In this document: piece by piece, positions 16,942-25,755 of the stretch
Numbering within the stretch: the first letter of the stretch is position 1
Layout of the letters: each line of letters starts with the position of its first letter
From: Nocardia sienata NBRC 100364
GTDB lineage: Bacteria; Actinomycetota; Actinomycetes; Mycobacteriales; Mycobacteriaceae
Assembly (NCBI RefSeq): GCF_001613205.1
Contig: NZ_BDBX01000003.1
Location: 248,001-312,000 of the forward strand
Direction of reading: 5' to 3'
Length of the DNA: 64,000 nucleotides
Translations under genes and position numbers: made by a program
Notes under the pieces: generated by a model
Told to the model about the DNA's origin: nothing
Databases searched by the model: none
Seen by the model: only the letters and a program-made list of their open reading frames with translations

Positions 16942-17447
16942 GCACCCTGCATCCGTGCGAGCGCGTCGGTCTCGAATTCATCGACAACGCGCCCTTGCGC
17001 TGCAGCAACAGCGTAGACCTCGCGATCACGCCGGCCCAGCTGTTCGAGGTACTGGCCGACGCGGAATCCTGGCCGCATTGGGCGAGCGTGATCACCAAGG
17101 TCACCTGGACCACTCCCGAACCCAGAGGTGTGGGCACCACCCGGGTGGTGGATATGCGCGGCGGAATCGTCGGCGACGAGGAGTTCCTGGCCTGGGAACC
17201 GAACACCCGGATGGCGTTTCGCTTCAACAGCAGCTCCACCGGCGCGCTGGCGGCGTTCGCCGAGGACTACCGCATCGTCGAGACCCCGGAAGGTTGCCGG
17301 CTCACCTGGACACTGGCCCAGCGATTGGCCGGTCCCGCCCGGTTCACCGCATTCCTCGCCACCCCGGTGATGAATCTGGTGTTCCGGCGCTTCCTGGCGA
17401 ACCTGCGCCGCTACACCGATCGGCGCTTCGCGACGGCATCATCGTGA
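16938..17447 (+). CDS. SRPBCC (START-like) domain protein
   Basis: This 169-residue protein has the helix-grip fold pattern of polyketide cyclase/dehydrase-like SRPBCC proteins: VDLAITPAQLFEVLADAESWPHWASVI, then GVGTTRVVDMRGG, and a final amphipathic helix (NLVFRRFLANLRRYTDRRF). These bind hydrophobic ligands or act in secondary metabolism, and many remain uncharacterised. The ATG at 16938 fits the family start but has no clear ribosome-binding site; a coupled leader ORF may supply initiation. The gene ends in front of a strong bidirectional hairpin. Confidence 0.8.
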   Translation: MSTLHPCERVGLEFIDNAPLRCSNSVDLAITPAQLFEVLADAESWPHWASVITKVTWTTPEPRGVGTTRVVDMRGGIVGDEEFLAWEPNTRMAFRFNSSSTGALAAFAEDYRIVETPEGCRLTWTLAQRLAGPARFTAFLATPVMNLVFRRFLANLRRYTDRRFATASS

Positions 17448-17451
17448 GCGG

Positions 17452-17488
17452 CCGAGTCGCGGGCGGAATCCGATCGCCCGCGACTCGG
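17452..17488. terminator. strong bidirectional terminator hairpin
   Basis: CCGAGTCGCGGGCG and CGCCCGCGACTCGG form a perfect 14-bp stem with a nine-base loop in the 48-base gap between two convergent genes. It is the strongest terminator-like stem in the first 20 kb. Confidence 0.75.
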
Positions 17489-17495
17489 CATCCGC

Positions 17496-17888
17496 TCAGT
17501 TCATCAGAAACGAACCCGCCAGCCAGGCGGCGAGAACCAGGACCACACCGAGCAGCGCGCCGGGATACAGCGCTCGCCCACTGCGTGCGGCATTCACGGT
17601 GGTGGCGGCGCCGACCAGGAAGCCGAAGCAGCCGCCGAGGACGATGATCCAGTTGCCCGTGCTCGGATCGGCGCTGCAGTCCGCGCGTCCATCACACAAC
17701 CCGGTGGCGAGCAGGAACCAGGGCGAGATGGCCACCGAGACGATCGCCAGCGCCGCGAGCAGGAACCACAGCAGCGCTGTGATCACCAGATCGGGTTCCC
17801 GGGGCGTGGGAATGGGCGCGCCCCGGCCGTAGACGTCGTCCGGGATGGGAGAGACAGGATAGTGAGTGGAGGTCGGGTCAGGGAACAT
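17496..17888 (-). CDS. small membrane protein, unknown
   Basis: This 130-residue protein begins with a Pro-rich cytoplasmic stretch (MFPDPTSTHYPVSPIPDD...) and then has three hydrophobic segments (about 45-65, 85-102 and 110-128). A Cys pair in the loop (CDGRADC) may form a disulfide outside the membrane. I do not recognise a named family. The ATG at 17888 was chosen because the frame upstream of it is Arg/Ser-rich and covers the likely promoter. It converges on the SRPBCC gene and diverges from ohr. Confidence 0.65.
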   Translation of the reverse strand: MFPDPTSTHYPVSPIPDDVYGRGAPIPTPREPDLVITALLWFLLAALAIVSVAISPWFLLATGLCDGRADCSADPSTGNWIIVLGGCFGFLVGAATTVNAARSGRALYPGALLGVVLVLAAWLAGSFLMN

Positions 17889-18057
17889 ATGCCTCGCGAT
17901 CGCTCGAGCCGATTGGGGGCCGCCGGATGATACCCAGAACTTTCCCCTGTGCCGCAACTGATCCGGCACCGCGCGCGACACTACACTGCGCACAGTCCCG
18001 CGGCATTCGCTGCCGCGGTATCGACAACCGTGCGTGATACGAGCGGAGGAGACGGCG

Positions 18058-18480
18058 ATGCGTGTGCTGTACACGGCCGAGGCGCTGGCCACCGGGGACG
18101 GCCGCAACGGTCATACCCGCACCACCGACGGCCGCATCGATCTGGAGCTGGCCGTGCCCAGGGAAATGGGCGGCAGCGGCGGAGGCGCCAACCCGGAACA
18201 GCTTTTCGCCGCCGGATACGCGGCCTGCTTCCATTCGGCGCTGCGCCTGGTCGGTTCCCAGGCCAAGGCGAATGTGAACGATTCGGCGGTGGGCGCCAAG
18301 GTCGGTATCGGTAGCATCGACGGCGGTGGATTCGGGCTGACGGTGGTCCTCGAGGTCACTCTGCCCCACCTGTCCGAGGACCAGGCGCAGGCCCTGGCCG
18401 AGAAGGCGCATCGGGTGTGCCCGTACAGCAATGCCACCCGCGGCAATATCGATGTCGAGGTGCGGGTGGCGCAGGACTGA
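18058..18480 (+). CDS. ohr: organic hydroperoxide resistance protein Ohr
   Basis: This 140-residue OsmC/Ohr-family peroxidase reduces organic hydroperoxides using a reactive cysteine pair. The peroxidatic cysteine C57 in YAACFHSAL and resolving C121 in RVCPYSNATRGN are present, as is the conserved Arg near residue 21. The signature MGGSGGGANPEQLFAAGYAACF marks Ohr rather than OsmC. ATG 18058 has GGAGGA eight bases upstream. No ohrR is adjacent, so regulation is not visible here. The protein acts in the cytosol. Confidence 0.95.
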   Translation: MRVLYTAEALATGDGRNGHTRTTDGRIDLELAVPREMGGSGGGANPEQLFAAGYAACFHSALRLVGSQAKANVNDSAVGAKVGIGSIDGGGFGLTVVLEVTLPHLSEDQAQALAEKAHRVCPYSNATRGNIDVEVRVAQD

Positions 18481-18499
18481 CGCAGATCCCGAGCCCGCG

Positions 18500-19480
18500 T
18501 CACATCTTTGCGGGGCCGGGCTCGGCGGTTGCGCTCGAACCGGGCTCGCTGCCCGTGGTCGAGCCGGGCTCGGCGGGGGTCGTGGCGGTAACCTCCGACG
18601 CCGGGGTCGTCCGTGCCGCTTCCGTGGGGTCGCTCCCGGAAGCCGTGTAGTTCGCCGACGTCTCCCGGGAAACGGCAATCCGCCACGGCATCCGACCTCC
18701 GCCGTCGGTGCGCGGCATGGTCGCTACCGCGATCACCGCCGAACCCACCGCGATGATCACCGCCGCGATGGCGGAGGTGGTGATCGTACCGCTGGCGACG
18801 TATTTCACTTCGTTCAGACCCGCGACCGGCTTCGATCCGTCGTTGACGGCCCAGTTGATCCAGGAACCCAGCTGACCACCGAGGTCCCAGCGACGGACCG
18901 TCATATTCTTCAGCTCTTTCTGCCGGGCGGTCAGATAGAGCATGTTTGCGATCACCAGCAGCGCGGTGATCACCGCGCCGCCGGTGGCGATCCGTGCGAA
19001 ACGTTCGGAGTCGGTGGCGATGTAGATAGCGACTGCGGCGATGGTCAACGCGATCATGCTGCTCGAGGCGACTGCCCACGAACCGGTGAGATTCGCGGCG
19101 GGAGGGATTCCCTGCGCGGACCAGACCGTCAGGTACCGAGTGGTCGAGTCGACTTGTCCGAAAGGCGTTGCCGCGGCCATACCATCGGGCCCGTGCGCGA
19201 CCATCCAGTGCTTGAACATGAGGGTGAAGACGATGACACCGCCCAGGGCGGTGATCACATATCCCCACTTTCCGCTCATCAACGGCGCGGTACGGATGTC
19301 CTCGGCATGTCCGGCCACCCGGCGCAGACCGGCGCGGGCAAGAGTCCGGCGTCGTGCCCAGGCCTCCGACCGGGTGTCTGCGGTCGCGGACGGGTCCGGC
19401 TGTGGTGTCGCGGTGCGAACCGTGCTCGACGAGGTCTCGCCGTTACCTCCGCTCGCTCCCCACGGGCTCGGTTTGACCAT
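18500..19480 (-). CDS. four-helix membrane protein, unknown
   Basis: This 326-residue protein has a Ser/Thr/Arg-rich cytoplasmic N-terminus of about 70 residues and four hydrophobic segments (near 73-95, 133-155, 163-185 and 220-248). A proline-, threonine- and serine-rich tail of about 60 residues follows. A soluble loop lies between helices 1 and 2, and another between helices 3 and 4 (RWDLGGQLGSWINWAVNDG). It looks like one of the nocardial and mycobacterial membrane proteins of unknown function. The gene converges on ohr with a 19-base gap. Confidence 0.7.
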   Translation of the reverse strand: MVKPSPWGASGGNGETSSSTVRTATPQPDPSATADTRSEAWARRRTLARAGLRRVAGHAEDIRTAPLMSGKWGYVITALGGVIVFTLMFKHWMVAHGPDGMAAATPFGQVDSTTRYLTVWSAQGIPPAANLTGSWAVASSSMIALTIAAVAIYIATDSERFARIATGGAVITALLVIANMLYLTARQKELKNMTVRRWDLGGQLGSWINWAVNDGSKPVAGLNEVKYVASGTITTSAIAAVIIAVGSAVIAVATMPRTDGGGRMPWRIAVSRETSANYTASGSDPTEAARTTPASEVTATTPAEPGSTTGSEPGSSATAEPGPAKM

Positions 19481-19552
19481 CGCCCCAGTCTATTCTGCGC
19501 CCACCACTGGGAACACTGCACGAGAGCAGCGGTGGGCCGGCGCGACTTCTCC

Positions 19553-19777
19553 TCAGGCAGCGTCCGACCGCCGGCCGTTGGCCACCAGATCCACCACGAC
19601 ATCACGGACCACGGCCTGGATCCGCTGTGCGTGCTCGTGGAGCACCTCCGTGGCCGGCCCGCCGTCGGTTGCCGTGGTCCCGGTGATCTCGACGAGATCG
19701 TTGACAATATGACAGAGTGCGATCAGGCGTCGCACCATGTCCCGCCGCTCGGCCGGCGATAGTACTTCGGGGTTCAC
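19553..19777 (-). CDS. small helical protein, unknown
   Basis: This 74-residue frame starts at GTG 19777 after ACAGGGAC and is rich in amphipathic helix (AERRDMVRRLIALCHIVNDLVEI, then LHEHAQRIQAVVRDVVVDLVANGRR). Third-position GC is high, which supports coding. No family is recognised. It lies between two unrelated genes, divergent from the lipase gene about 190 bases away. The start is uncertain because the frame is open for another 220 codons upstream. Confidence 0.5.
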   Translation of the reverse strand: MNPEVLSPAERRDMVRRLIALCHIVNDLVEITGTTATDGGPATEVLHEHAQRIQAVVRDVVVDLVANGRRSDAA

Positions 19778-19966
19778 GTCCCTGTCATCGTCGGTGGTCC
19801 CGGAGTCGTTTCGTTCCCCTCTTGCCCGGCGGCAATCCGCCGCACCTCCAAGACCGCACGGCCCCGGCGGTGCTGCCGTGCCGCTCGCGCGGCCTCGCGA
19901 CCGGTCACCGGGTGATCGGCTACGGTGAGGCCCGATCGAGTCGGGACCACAATCGGGAGAACGAAG

Positions 19967-21163
19967 GTGACGATGCGCCGGGCGCTGCTGTCGATGGCGA
20001 GTGCGCTGTGCCTGCTCGCCGTCGCGTGTGGCGGCGTGGGCGGCGATGGAGAACGGCCCGAACGCGGCAGGGTTGTCTCGGTGGCGCCGGTCTTCGAGAT
20101 GACCGGCGCGGAGACCGGTGACTATCTCGCCGAATGGAAATACCCGGTGGCCGGTGCGAACGGTGTCCGGGCCCACCGGGTCGTGTACGAAACCATCGCG
20201 GCCGACGGCACCTCCACCACTGCCAGCGGCCTGGTGGTGGTCCCGGATACCGGCGTGCCGCGGTTGCGCCTGGTCTCCTACGCGCACGGAACCACGGTGC
20301 GCCGCGACGAAGCGCCCTCGGCGGACGGCGAGACCGAACGTGCCCGCACGGTCCAGTTCGCCGCCGCCGGTTACGCCGCGGTCGCCCCGGATTATCTGGG
20401 TCTGGGGGAGGGCCCCGGTTTCCATCCCTACGCCCATGCCCCCACCGAGGCCTCCGCCTCGGCGGATCTACTGCTGGCGGCTCGCTCGCTGCTCGCCGAT
20501 CAAGGCCGTGACCTGGACCAGAACGTCCTGGTGACCGGTTTCTCCCAGGGTGCCCAGGCCGCCCTGGCGCTCGGCCGGGAGTTGAACAGCGGTGCGGTCG
20601 AGGGTTTCGCCCCGGCCGCGGTCGCCGCGGTGAGCGGTGCCTACGCCGTCCAGGAGGTCCAGGCCCCGGCCGCGCTGGACGGCCGGGTGGAGGGGAGGCG
20701 TGCGGTGCTCTACCTGGGCTACTGGATCACCGCGATGAACCGGATCTATCACCTCTACGACGATCCCGCCGAAGCGTTCCAGCAGCCCTACGCGCAGCGG
20801 ATCGACGGACTTTTCGACGGGCACCACGATCTGCTGGCTGTGTCGTCGGGACTTCCGGACACCCCGCAGAAGTTGCTGACCCCGCGATTCCTGGAACTGG
20901 CGCGTAACCCTACCGGTGCCGCCCTGCAGGCCATGGCCGACAGCGAATCCGTGTGCGACTGGACCGCGACGGTGCCGGTCCGGCTGTTCGCCGCCCCCGG
21001 GGACCGTAGTGTGCCCTTCGAGAATTCACTTCGCTGCACGAAAGCCGAACTGGGTGCCTCCGCCGAACTGATCGACCTCGGCGATATCGACCACGGTGCC
21101 ACCGTCCGGGAGGCACTTCCACGGATTCTCGACTGGTTCCGGGAAACGCAACCGCCCGCCTGA
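19967..21163 (+). CDS. secreted lipase/esterase lipoprotein (LIP family)
   Basis: This protein of about 398 residues carries a lipoprotein signal (lipobox AVAC just after a hydrophobic stretch) and an alpha/beta-hydrolase body of the secretory-lipase type. The nucleophile lies in GFSQGAQ, an acid in APGDRSVP and the histidine in DIDHGAT. It should hydrolyse lipid esters outside the cytoplasmic membrane. The GTG at 19967 has GGGAGA six bases upstream; ATG 19973 is an equally plausible start. A long stem overlapping the stop codon separates it from the convergent MFS gene. Confidence 0.88.
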   Translation: MTMRRALLSMASALCLLAVACGGVGGDGERPERGRVVSVAPVFEMTGAETGDYLAEWKYPVAGANGVRAHRVVYETIAADGTSTTASGLVVVPDTGVPRLRLVSYAHGTTVRRDEAPSADGETERARTVQFAAAGYAAVAPDYLGLGEGPGFHPYAHAPTEASASADLLLAARSLLADQGRDLDQNVLVTGFSQGAQAALALGRELNSGAVEGFAPAAVAAVSGAYAVQEVQAPAALDGRVEGRRAVLYLGYWITAMNRIYHLYDDPAEAFQQPYAQRIDGLFDGHHDLLAVSSGLPDTPQKLLTPRFLELARNPTGAALQAMADSESVCDWTATVPVRLFAAPGDRSVPFENSLRCTKAELGASAELIDLGDIDHGATVREALPRILDWFRETQPPA

Positions 21164-21188
21164 ACCGGGATGGTTCGGGGCGGGCGGT
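21151..21188. terminator. bidirectional terminator hairpin overlapping the lipase stop
   Basis: ACCGCCCGCC plus GAACC pairs with GGTTCGGGG plus CGGGCGGT across a five-base loop, giving about 15 bp with one bulge. On the plus strand it is followed by GCGGTTTT, so it looks like a true intrinsic terminator, and it also serves the convergent MFS gene. Confidence 0.7.
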
Positions 21189-21210
21189 GCGGTTTTGGAG
21201 CACCGGGAGC

Positions 21211-22785
21211 TCAGTGCATGAGCACCGGGGCCGGCGTATCGGAATCGGACTTCGCCACTTCGCTCGCCTTACGCGGAAGCAGCACGGAGAAGCCGAGGGT
21301 GACCAGGCACAGCGCGAACGCCACCCAGAAGGCACCGGCGTAGGCGTCCGACATCTGCCCGAGCATGACGGTTTCGAATTTGTCGCCCAGGCTCGCGATA
21401 TACTGGAGCACCGACGGATCGGGCTGTTCGCCGGTCCGCTGGGCCTCCATCACCGCCTGCCCGGCCGACACCGCCTCGGAACTCTGCATCCGGTTGGTCA
21501 GCACCACCGAGATCACCGCGACACCTACCGAACTGGCGATCTGCTGGATGATGTTCAACAGAGTGGAACCGCGCGCGACCTGTGCCTCGTTCAGCGTGCG
21601 CAGGGCGGCCGTCATCAGCGGCATCATGGTGAGTCCCATACCGAGACCCATGACGAACAGCACACCGAGCACATAGAAGTAGGAGCTGTCGGCCTCGATC
21701 TGGGTGAGCCCGAACATGGTCGCGGTGAGCACCGCCAGACCTACCGGAACCACCCGGCCGACCGGCAACTTGTCCACCAGCATGCCGGCGATCGGCATGG
21801 TGAGCAGCGACCCGATACCCTGCGGCGCCACCAGCAGCCCGGCCAGCAGCGCGCTCTCGCCCCGCACCTGCTGGAAATAGGTGGGGATCAGCAACAGTCC
21901 GCCGAAGAACGACGCGGAGAAGAGGAACATCGTCACGGTGGCGACGGTCAGATCGCGATTCTGGAACAGTCGCAGATCCAGCAGCGGATTCTTGGGCTTG
22001 AACGAGTAGAAGACGAACGCGACCACCAGCGCACCGCCGACCAGCATGGTCGCCCACACTTTCGGTGTGGCGACGGTGCCTTCCTCCGGGATGGAGGAGA
22101 TGCCGTACAGGAACAGCGCGAGACCCGGCGACAGCATCAGCATGCCCACGAAATCGAAGGATTCACCGGCGCGCGGCTCGTCCTTGGGCAGGATGAACCA
22201 GGCATAGACGAGTGCGATCACGCCGAGCGGCAGGTTGATCAGGAAGATCCAGTGCCAGGAGGCGTCCTCGATGAGCCAGCCGCCCAGGATGGGGCCCAGG
22301 ATGGGGCCGAGCAACATGGGCACACCCAGGATTGCCATCAACCGGCCCATCCGCTCCGGTCCCGCGGCCTTGGTCATGATGGTCATACCCAGCGGCATGA
22401 GCATGCCACCGCCCAGGCCCTGGATCACCCGGAACCCGATGAGCGCGCCGATGTTCCACGACAGGGCGCACAGCACCGAGCCGACGGTGAACAGCACCAG
22501 CGCGGTCATGTAGAGCCGTTTGGTGCCGAAGCGGTCGGCGGCCCAGCCGGTGAGCGGGATGACGGTGGCGAGCGCGAGCGTGTAGGCGGTGACCGTCCAG
22601 GCCACCGTGGAGTAGTTGGCGACGTCGAATTCGGTTTGGAACGTCGGCATGGCGACGTTCACCACCGTGATGTCCAGAATGGACATGATGGCGCCGAGAA
22701 CCACGACACCGGCCAGTTTCAGGACCGATGCGTCGATTCTGTCCGGAGCCCCCGCGTCGGTCGCGGGGGCTGGGCTTGCGTTCAC
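21211..22785 (-). CDS. DHA2-family (EmrB/QacA-type) MFS drug efflux transporter
   Basis: This 524-residue membrane protein has about 14 transmembrane segments. Motif LDITVVNVAMPTF lies in the first helix, the DHA signature GWAADRFGTKR follows helix 2, and QGLGGGMLMPLGMTIMT matches motif C-like helix 5 of EmrB/QacA pumps. It should export hydrophobic compounds using the proton gradient. The GTG start at 22785 overlaps the marR stop (GTGA), so the two genes form an operon and the MarR protein very likely represses both. The substrate is unknown. Confidence 0.93.
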   Translation of the reverse strand: MNASPAPATDAGAPDRIDASVLKLAGVVVLGAIMSILDITVVNVAMPTFQTEFDVANYSTVAWTVTAYTLALATVIPLTGWAADRFGTKRLYMTALVLFTVGSVLCALSWNIGALIGFRVIQGLGGGMLMPLGMTIMTKAAGPERMGRLMAILGVPMLLGPILGPILGGWLIEDASWHWIFLINLPLGVIALVYAWFILPKDEPRAGESFDFVGMLMLSPGLALFLYGISSIPEEGTVATPKVWATMLVGGALVVAFVFYSFKPKNPLLDLRLFQNRDLTVATVTMFLFSASFFGGLLLIPTYFQQVRGESALLAGLLVAPQGIGSLLTMPIAGMLVDKLPVGRVVPVGLAVLTATMFGLTQIEADSSYFYVLGVLFVMGLGMGLTMMPLMTAALRTLNEAQVARGSTLLNIIQQIASSVGVAVISVVLTNRMQSSEAVSAGQAVMEAQRTGEQPDPSVLQYIASLGDKFETVMLGQMSDAYAGAFWVAFALCLVTLGFSVLLPRKASEVAKSDSDTPAPVLMH

Positions 22786-23264
22786 GAATTGTCTCCTGAC
22801 GATGCGGGGGGGCACGCCACGACGTTGTGTATGGCCCCGGACTCGAGCACGGCGGTGAGGACCCGTCCGAGGTCCTCCCGTAAAGCCTCGGGCAGGCGGT
22901 GGACGACCGTATCTATCGTCGCGCGGTGGACGGCGATCTGATCCCAGGCGAGCCGTTGCCCGTGTTCGGTTGGGCCGACGAGCTTGACCCGGCGGTCGGT
23001 GGGGCTCTCCTGCCTGGTGAGCAGCCCGAGGCGTACCAGCCGGTCGACATTGCGGCCGGCCGCGGTCATCGACAGGCCGAGTTCGCCCGCGATGGTGTGG
23101 ATCGGTTGTGGCTCGTGGCGCCGGACGACGGTGAACAGCACCCGCGCCTGCGAGAGGGTCAGATCGAGTTCGGCGAGCCGGTCGACACCCTGCCACCGTC
23201 CGGGGTCGCAGACGGCGAGCACGAAGTGCTCGATGAGGGTGCTCGTCTCCGACTCATTTGCCAC
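22782..23264 (-). CDS. MarR-family transcriptional regulator
   Basis: This 160-residue regulator carries a winged helix (LTLSQARVLFTVV, IHTIAGELGLSMTAAGRNVDRLVRLGLLTRQESPTDRRVKLVGPT) flanked by dimerisation helices. MarR proteins release DNA on binding aromatic compounds or oxidants. The GTG at 23264 gives a normal family length; the open frame to 23396 adds a non-family Arg/Ser stretch. A GGAGG lies 16 bases before GTG, rather far for initiation. It is coupled to the downstream efflux pump. Confidence 0.9.
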   Translation of the reverse strand: MANESETSTLIEHFVLAVCDPGRWQGVDRLAELDLTLSQARVLFTVVRRHEPQPIHTIAGELGLSMTAAGRNVDRLVRLGLLTRQESPTDRRVKLVGPTEHGQRLAWDQIAVHRATIDTVVHRLPEALREDLGRVLTAVLESGAIHNVVACPPASSGDNS

Positions 23265-23417
23265 CGCGCGATCATATGGGCCTCCGTAATAGTCGCGGAA
23301 GCGGGAATATCTCGTTTGTGACCGGAAACATAGCGCGGCGAGCGGTCGTATGGCCCCGGAGCAGGGCGCTTCAGCGGGCCCGGAGCGAAAAAGCACGCTG
23401 CGGGCCGGGGGATCGAG

Positions 23418-24341
23418 TCAGACCCCGGGCGCTTCCTCGTCCGCGAAGAAACCGAGCAATAGCTCCGCCACTCGGGCAGGCTGTTCGAGATGCAGGAAAT
23501 GCCCGGCTCCGGGCAGGATCTCGCTGTTTCCGCCCGCCGGAGCCAGGACCTCGGCCACACCGGCGGTGAACGCCGGGTGCAGGGTGGTGTCGGCGCCCCC
23601 GTGCAGATACAGCATCGGAACGCCCGGCGCGCCATCCCAGTGCCGGTGGAGTCCGGCATAGCGAGCGGCCGGCTTCCCGGCTATCCGGGCGAACGCACGG
23701 TAATAGGACAGCGCCGCGGTGCGGTGCGCTGTGGTCGGCAGCGCGGCCAGGGTGCGGGCGATATCGAACTCGGCGTCGTACCCCGGCGACCAATCGTGCC
23801 ACAGCCGGGGGATCAGCCGCTCGAGCGAGCGCTCGGAGATCCCCGGTAGCTGATTGAAGAGGATGTACCAGCTGAACCGTATCTGCCGCAGATAAGCGCC
23901 GACTCCGGCGTCCCGGCGTGGGCGCATGGCCGGAACCGGCGGGACCGCCAGTGACACGACCCGGGGGAACGGGCAATCCGGCTGAGCCGCAATGGTATTC
24001 GTTGTCAACGCGCCCCAGTCGTGGCCGATGAGCACCGCGTCCGCTGGGGCGCCGAGTGCGCGATGGAGCTCGAGCGTGTCGTAGGCGAGCGCTCCCAGAT
24101 GGTAGTCGCCGTCGTCGGGTACGGCGGTCGGTGCATAACCTCGGGTGAAGGGCGCGACCACCCGGAATCCGCGGCCGGCGAGCGCGGGGCCGAGATGTCG
24201 CCAGGTCCAGGCGCTGTCGGGAAAGCCGTGCAGGCACAGGGCGAGCCGGCCTCCGGGCTCACCCCAGGCGAGTGCCGTCATCGCCAGGTGCGGTAACCGG
24301 TACTCGACGGTTTCGGGCAGATCGGGCTCGTGCGCACCCAT
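23418..24341 (-). CDS. alpha/beta hydrolase (epoxide hydrolase-like)
   Basis: This 307-residue protein has the oxyanion motif HGFPDSAWTWR, the nucleophile aspartate in GHDWGALTT, and a C-terminal GAGHFLHLEQP with the catalytic histidine. A cap domain lies between (about residues 135-220, with FSWYILFNQLPG). An aspartate rather than serine nucleophile points to an epoxide hydrolase or haloalkane-type reaction. The gene stands alone, divergent from lsr2. The substrate cannot be predicted. Confidence 0.88.
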   Translation of the reverse strand: MGAHEPDLPETVEYRLPHLAMTALAWGEPGGRLALCLHGFPDSAWTWRHLGPALAGRGFRVVAPFTRGYAPTAVPDDGDYHLGALAYDTLELHRALGAPADAVLIGHDWGALTTNTIAAQPDCPFPRVVSLAVPPVPAMRPRRDAGVGAYLRQIRFSWYILFNQLPGISERSLERLIPRLWHDWSPGYDAEFDIARTLAALPTTAHRTAALSYYRAFARIAGKPAARYAGLHRHWDGAPGVPMLYLHGGADTTLHPAFTAGVAEVLAPAGGNSEILPGAGHFLHLEQPARVAELLLGFFADEEAPGV

Positions 24342-24546
24342 GGATCGTCCTCTCGTTCGGCCCCGCCACGGTAACCCTGGTGGATCGATCGCGCCCCGGC
24401 GTTATCGGCCACGATCGGAGCGGTATGCTCACATCCCCCGAACGAGGTCGCTGTGCCGGCGCTGCGGGCAGATCCGTCATTCGCACGGCCGCGGGGTAGC
24501 TGATGTCATATCTGGCAAGGTAATCGGTGATCGGAGGAGCAAGCCC

Positions 24547-24873
24547 ATGGCGCGCAAGGTCGTCATCACTTTGATCGATGACCTCGACGGCGAATCACCC
24601 GCGGCCGAGACTGTGGTGTTCGCGTTCGAGGGCGTGACGTTCGAGATCGACCTGACCGAAGCCAACGCGGGGGAATTGCGGGCGGTCTTCGGTAAGTGGA
24701 CCCCGTTCGCTCGCAAGGCCGGCCGGGCCGCGCGAACGAAACGGGAGCGGCCGGCGCGGTCGGCCTCGGCAAAGGTGATCCGGGAATGGGCCCTGCGCAA
24801 CGGACACGAGGTGTCGGCGCGCGGCCGCATACCGGCCGGGATACTGGCGGCCTTCCGGCGCGTCAACGGGTAG
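24547..24873 (+). CDS. lsr2: Lsr2-family nucleoid-associated protein
   Basis: This 108-residue protein is an H-NS-like silencer of AT-rich DNA. The N-terminal dimerisation domain (MARKVVITLIDDLDGE, then VTFEIDLTEANAGELR) and the C-terminal DNA-binding domain are complete. The latter carries IREWALRNGHEVSARGRIP, with the RGR AT-hook-like motif. The linker is shorter and poorer in Gly/Arg than in M. tuberculosis Lsr2, so this may be a second paralogue rather than the housekeeping copy. ATG 24547 follows GGAGGAGC with good spacing. Four bases separate its stop from the convergent methyltransferase gene. Confidence 0.93.
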   Translation: MARKVVITLIDDLDGESPAAETVVFAFEGVTFEIDLTEANAGELRAVFGKWTPFARKAGRAARTKRERPARSASAKVIREWALRNGHEVSARGRIPAGILAAFRRVNG

Positions 24874-24876
24874 CAG

Positions 24877-25755
24877 TTACCCGGTTGGATTCCGGTGGTC
24901 GGTGCTGTCGTCGGCCGGCTTGTAGGCGACACCACCGACCATGACCTGCTCCTCGGGATACCGCGGCCGCAGCGGCGGGCCGGCGGGCCACCAGTCGTCG
25001 AGCTGGACGAGACCCGGTTCGATGAGTTCGAGGCCGCAGAAGTACTCGAGGATCTGCTCGGTGGTGCGGTACCAGCCCGAGCCCAGACCCATTTCGGTGA
25101 AACGGCGTTCGAGCTCCCTGGCAAGCGCGTGATGCTGCGGATCGGCCGGACCCGGATCATGGAAATGGCTGATCGCGAGATAAGATCCCGGTGGCAGCAG
25201 TTCCACATATCGGTGCATGAGCCCGACCGGATCGAGTTCGTCGTCGACGTGATGCAGCAGCCCGCACAGGATGAGCCCGATCGGCCGCTCCATGTCCAGA
25301 TAGCGGGTGACGTCGGTGTTACGCAGCAGGGTCTTGTCCTCGAGGAGATCGGCGGGCACGAAATGGGTGTTCTCGTTCTGTTCCAGCAGTACCCGGCCGT
25401 GGGCGTTGCAGACCGGATCGTTGTCGACATAGACGACCGTGGCGTCGGGGTTCTGCTGCTGGGCGATCTCGTGCGTATTGGCGACAGTGGGCAATCCGGC
25501 GCCGATATCGAGGAACTGGTCGATACCGGCGGTGCCCGCCAGATGCCGGGTGACCCGGTGCAACCAGCGCCGGTTCATGATCGATACATCGCCTTGGCGG
25601 GGCGCGACCTCGAGGATCGCGGCGTAGGCGGCGCGGTCGACATCGTAGTTGTCCTTGCCGCCCAGGCTGTAGTCGTAGACACGGGCGATACTGGCCCGAG
25701 TGGTGTCCACGCCTACCGGTTTGCGAACGCCGGTCCGGTGCGCCGGTTCGGCCAT
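24877..25755 (-). CDS. SAM-dependent methyltransferase, SAV2177/DUF574 family (copy 1)
   Basis: This 292-residue protein belongs to the actinobacterial SAV2177 (DUF574) family. Family phrases include ARVYDYSLGGKDNYDVDR near the N-terminus, the SAM-binding motif FLDIGAGLPTVANTHEIAQ, VYVDNDPVC and the C-terminal GSGWYRTTEQILEYF. The methylated substrate is unknown; these genes often sit beside XRE-DUF5753/DUF397 modules. The ATG at 25755 (MAEPAHRTG) matches the start of its paralogue downstream. It is the downstream copy of a tandem pair on the minus strand. Confidence 0.9.
   Translation of the reverse strand: MAEPAHRTGVRKPVGVDTTRASIARVYDYSLGGKDNYDVDRAAYAAILEVAPRQGDVSIMNRRWLHRVTRHLAGTAGIDQFLDIGAGLPTVANTHEIAQQQNPDATVVYVDNDPVCNAHGRVLLEQNENTHFVPADLLEDKTLLRNTDVTRYLDMERPIGLILCGLLHHVDDELDPVGLMHRYVELLPPGSYLAISHFHDPGPADPQHHALARELERRFTEMGLGSGWYRTTEQILEYFCGLELIEPGLVQLDDWWPAGPPLRPRYPEEQVMVGGVAYKPADDSTDHRNPTG

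Noticed and set aside
21211..23196. Extended 661-codon frame for the MFS transporter
   Set aside because: The first 130 codons are an Arg/Pro-rich shadow of the marR gene; the GTG overlap with the marR stop gives the family-typical start.
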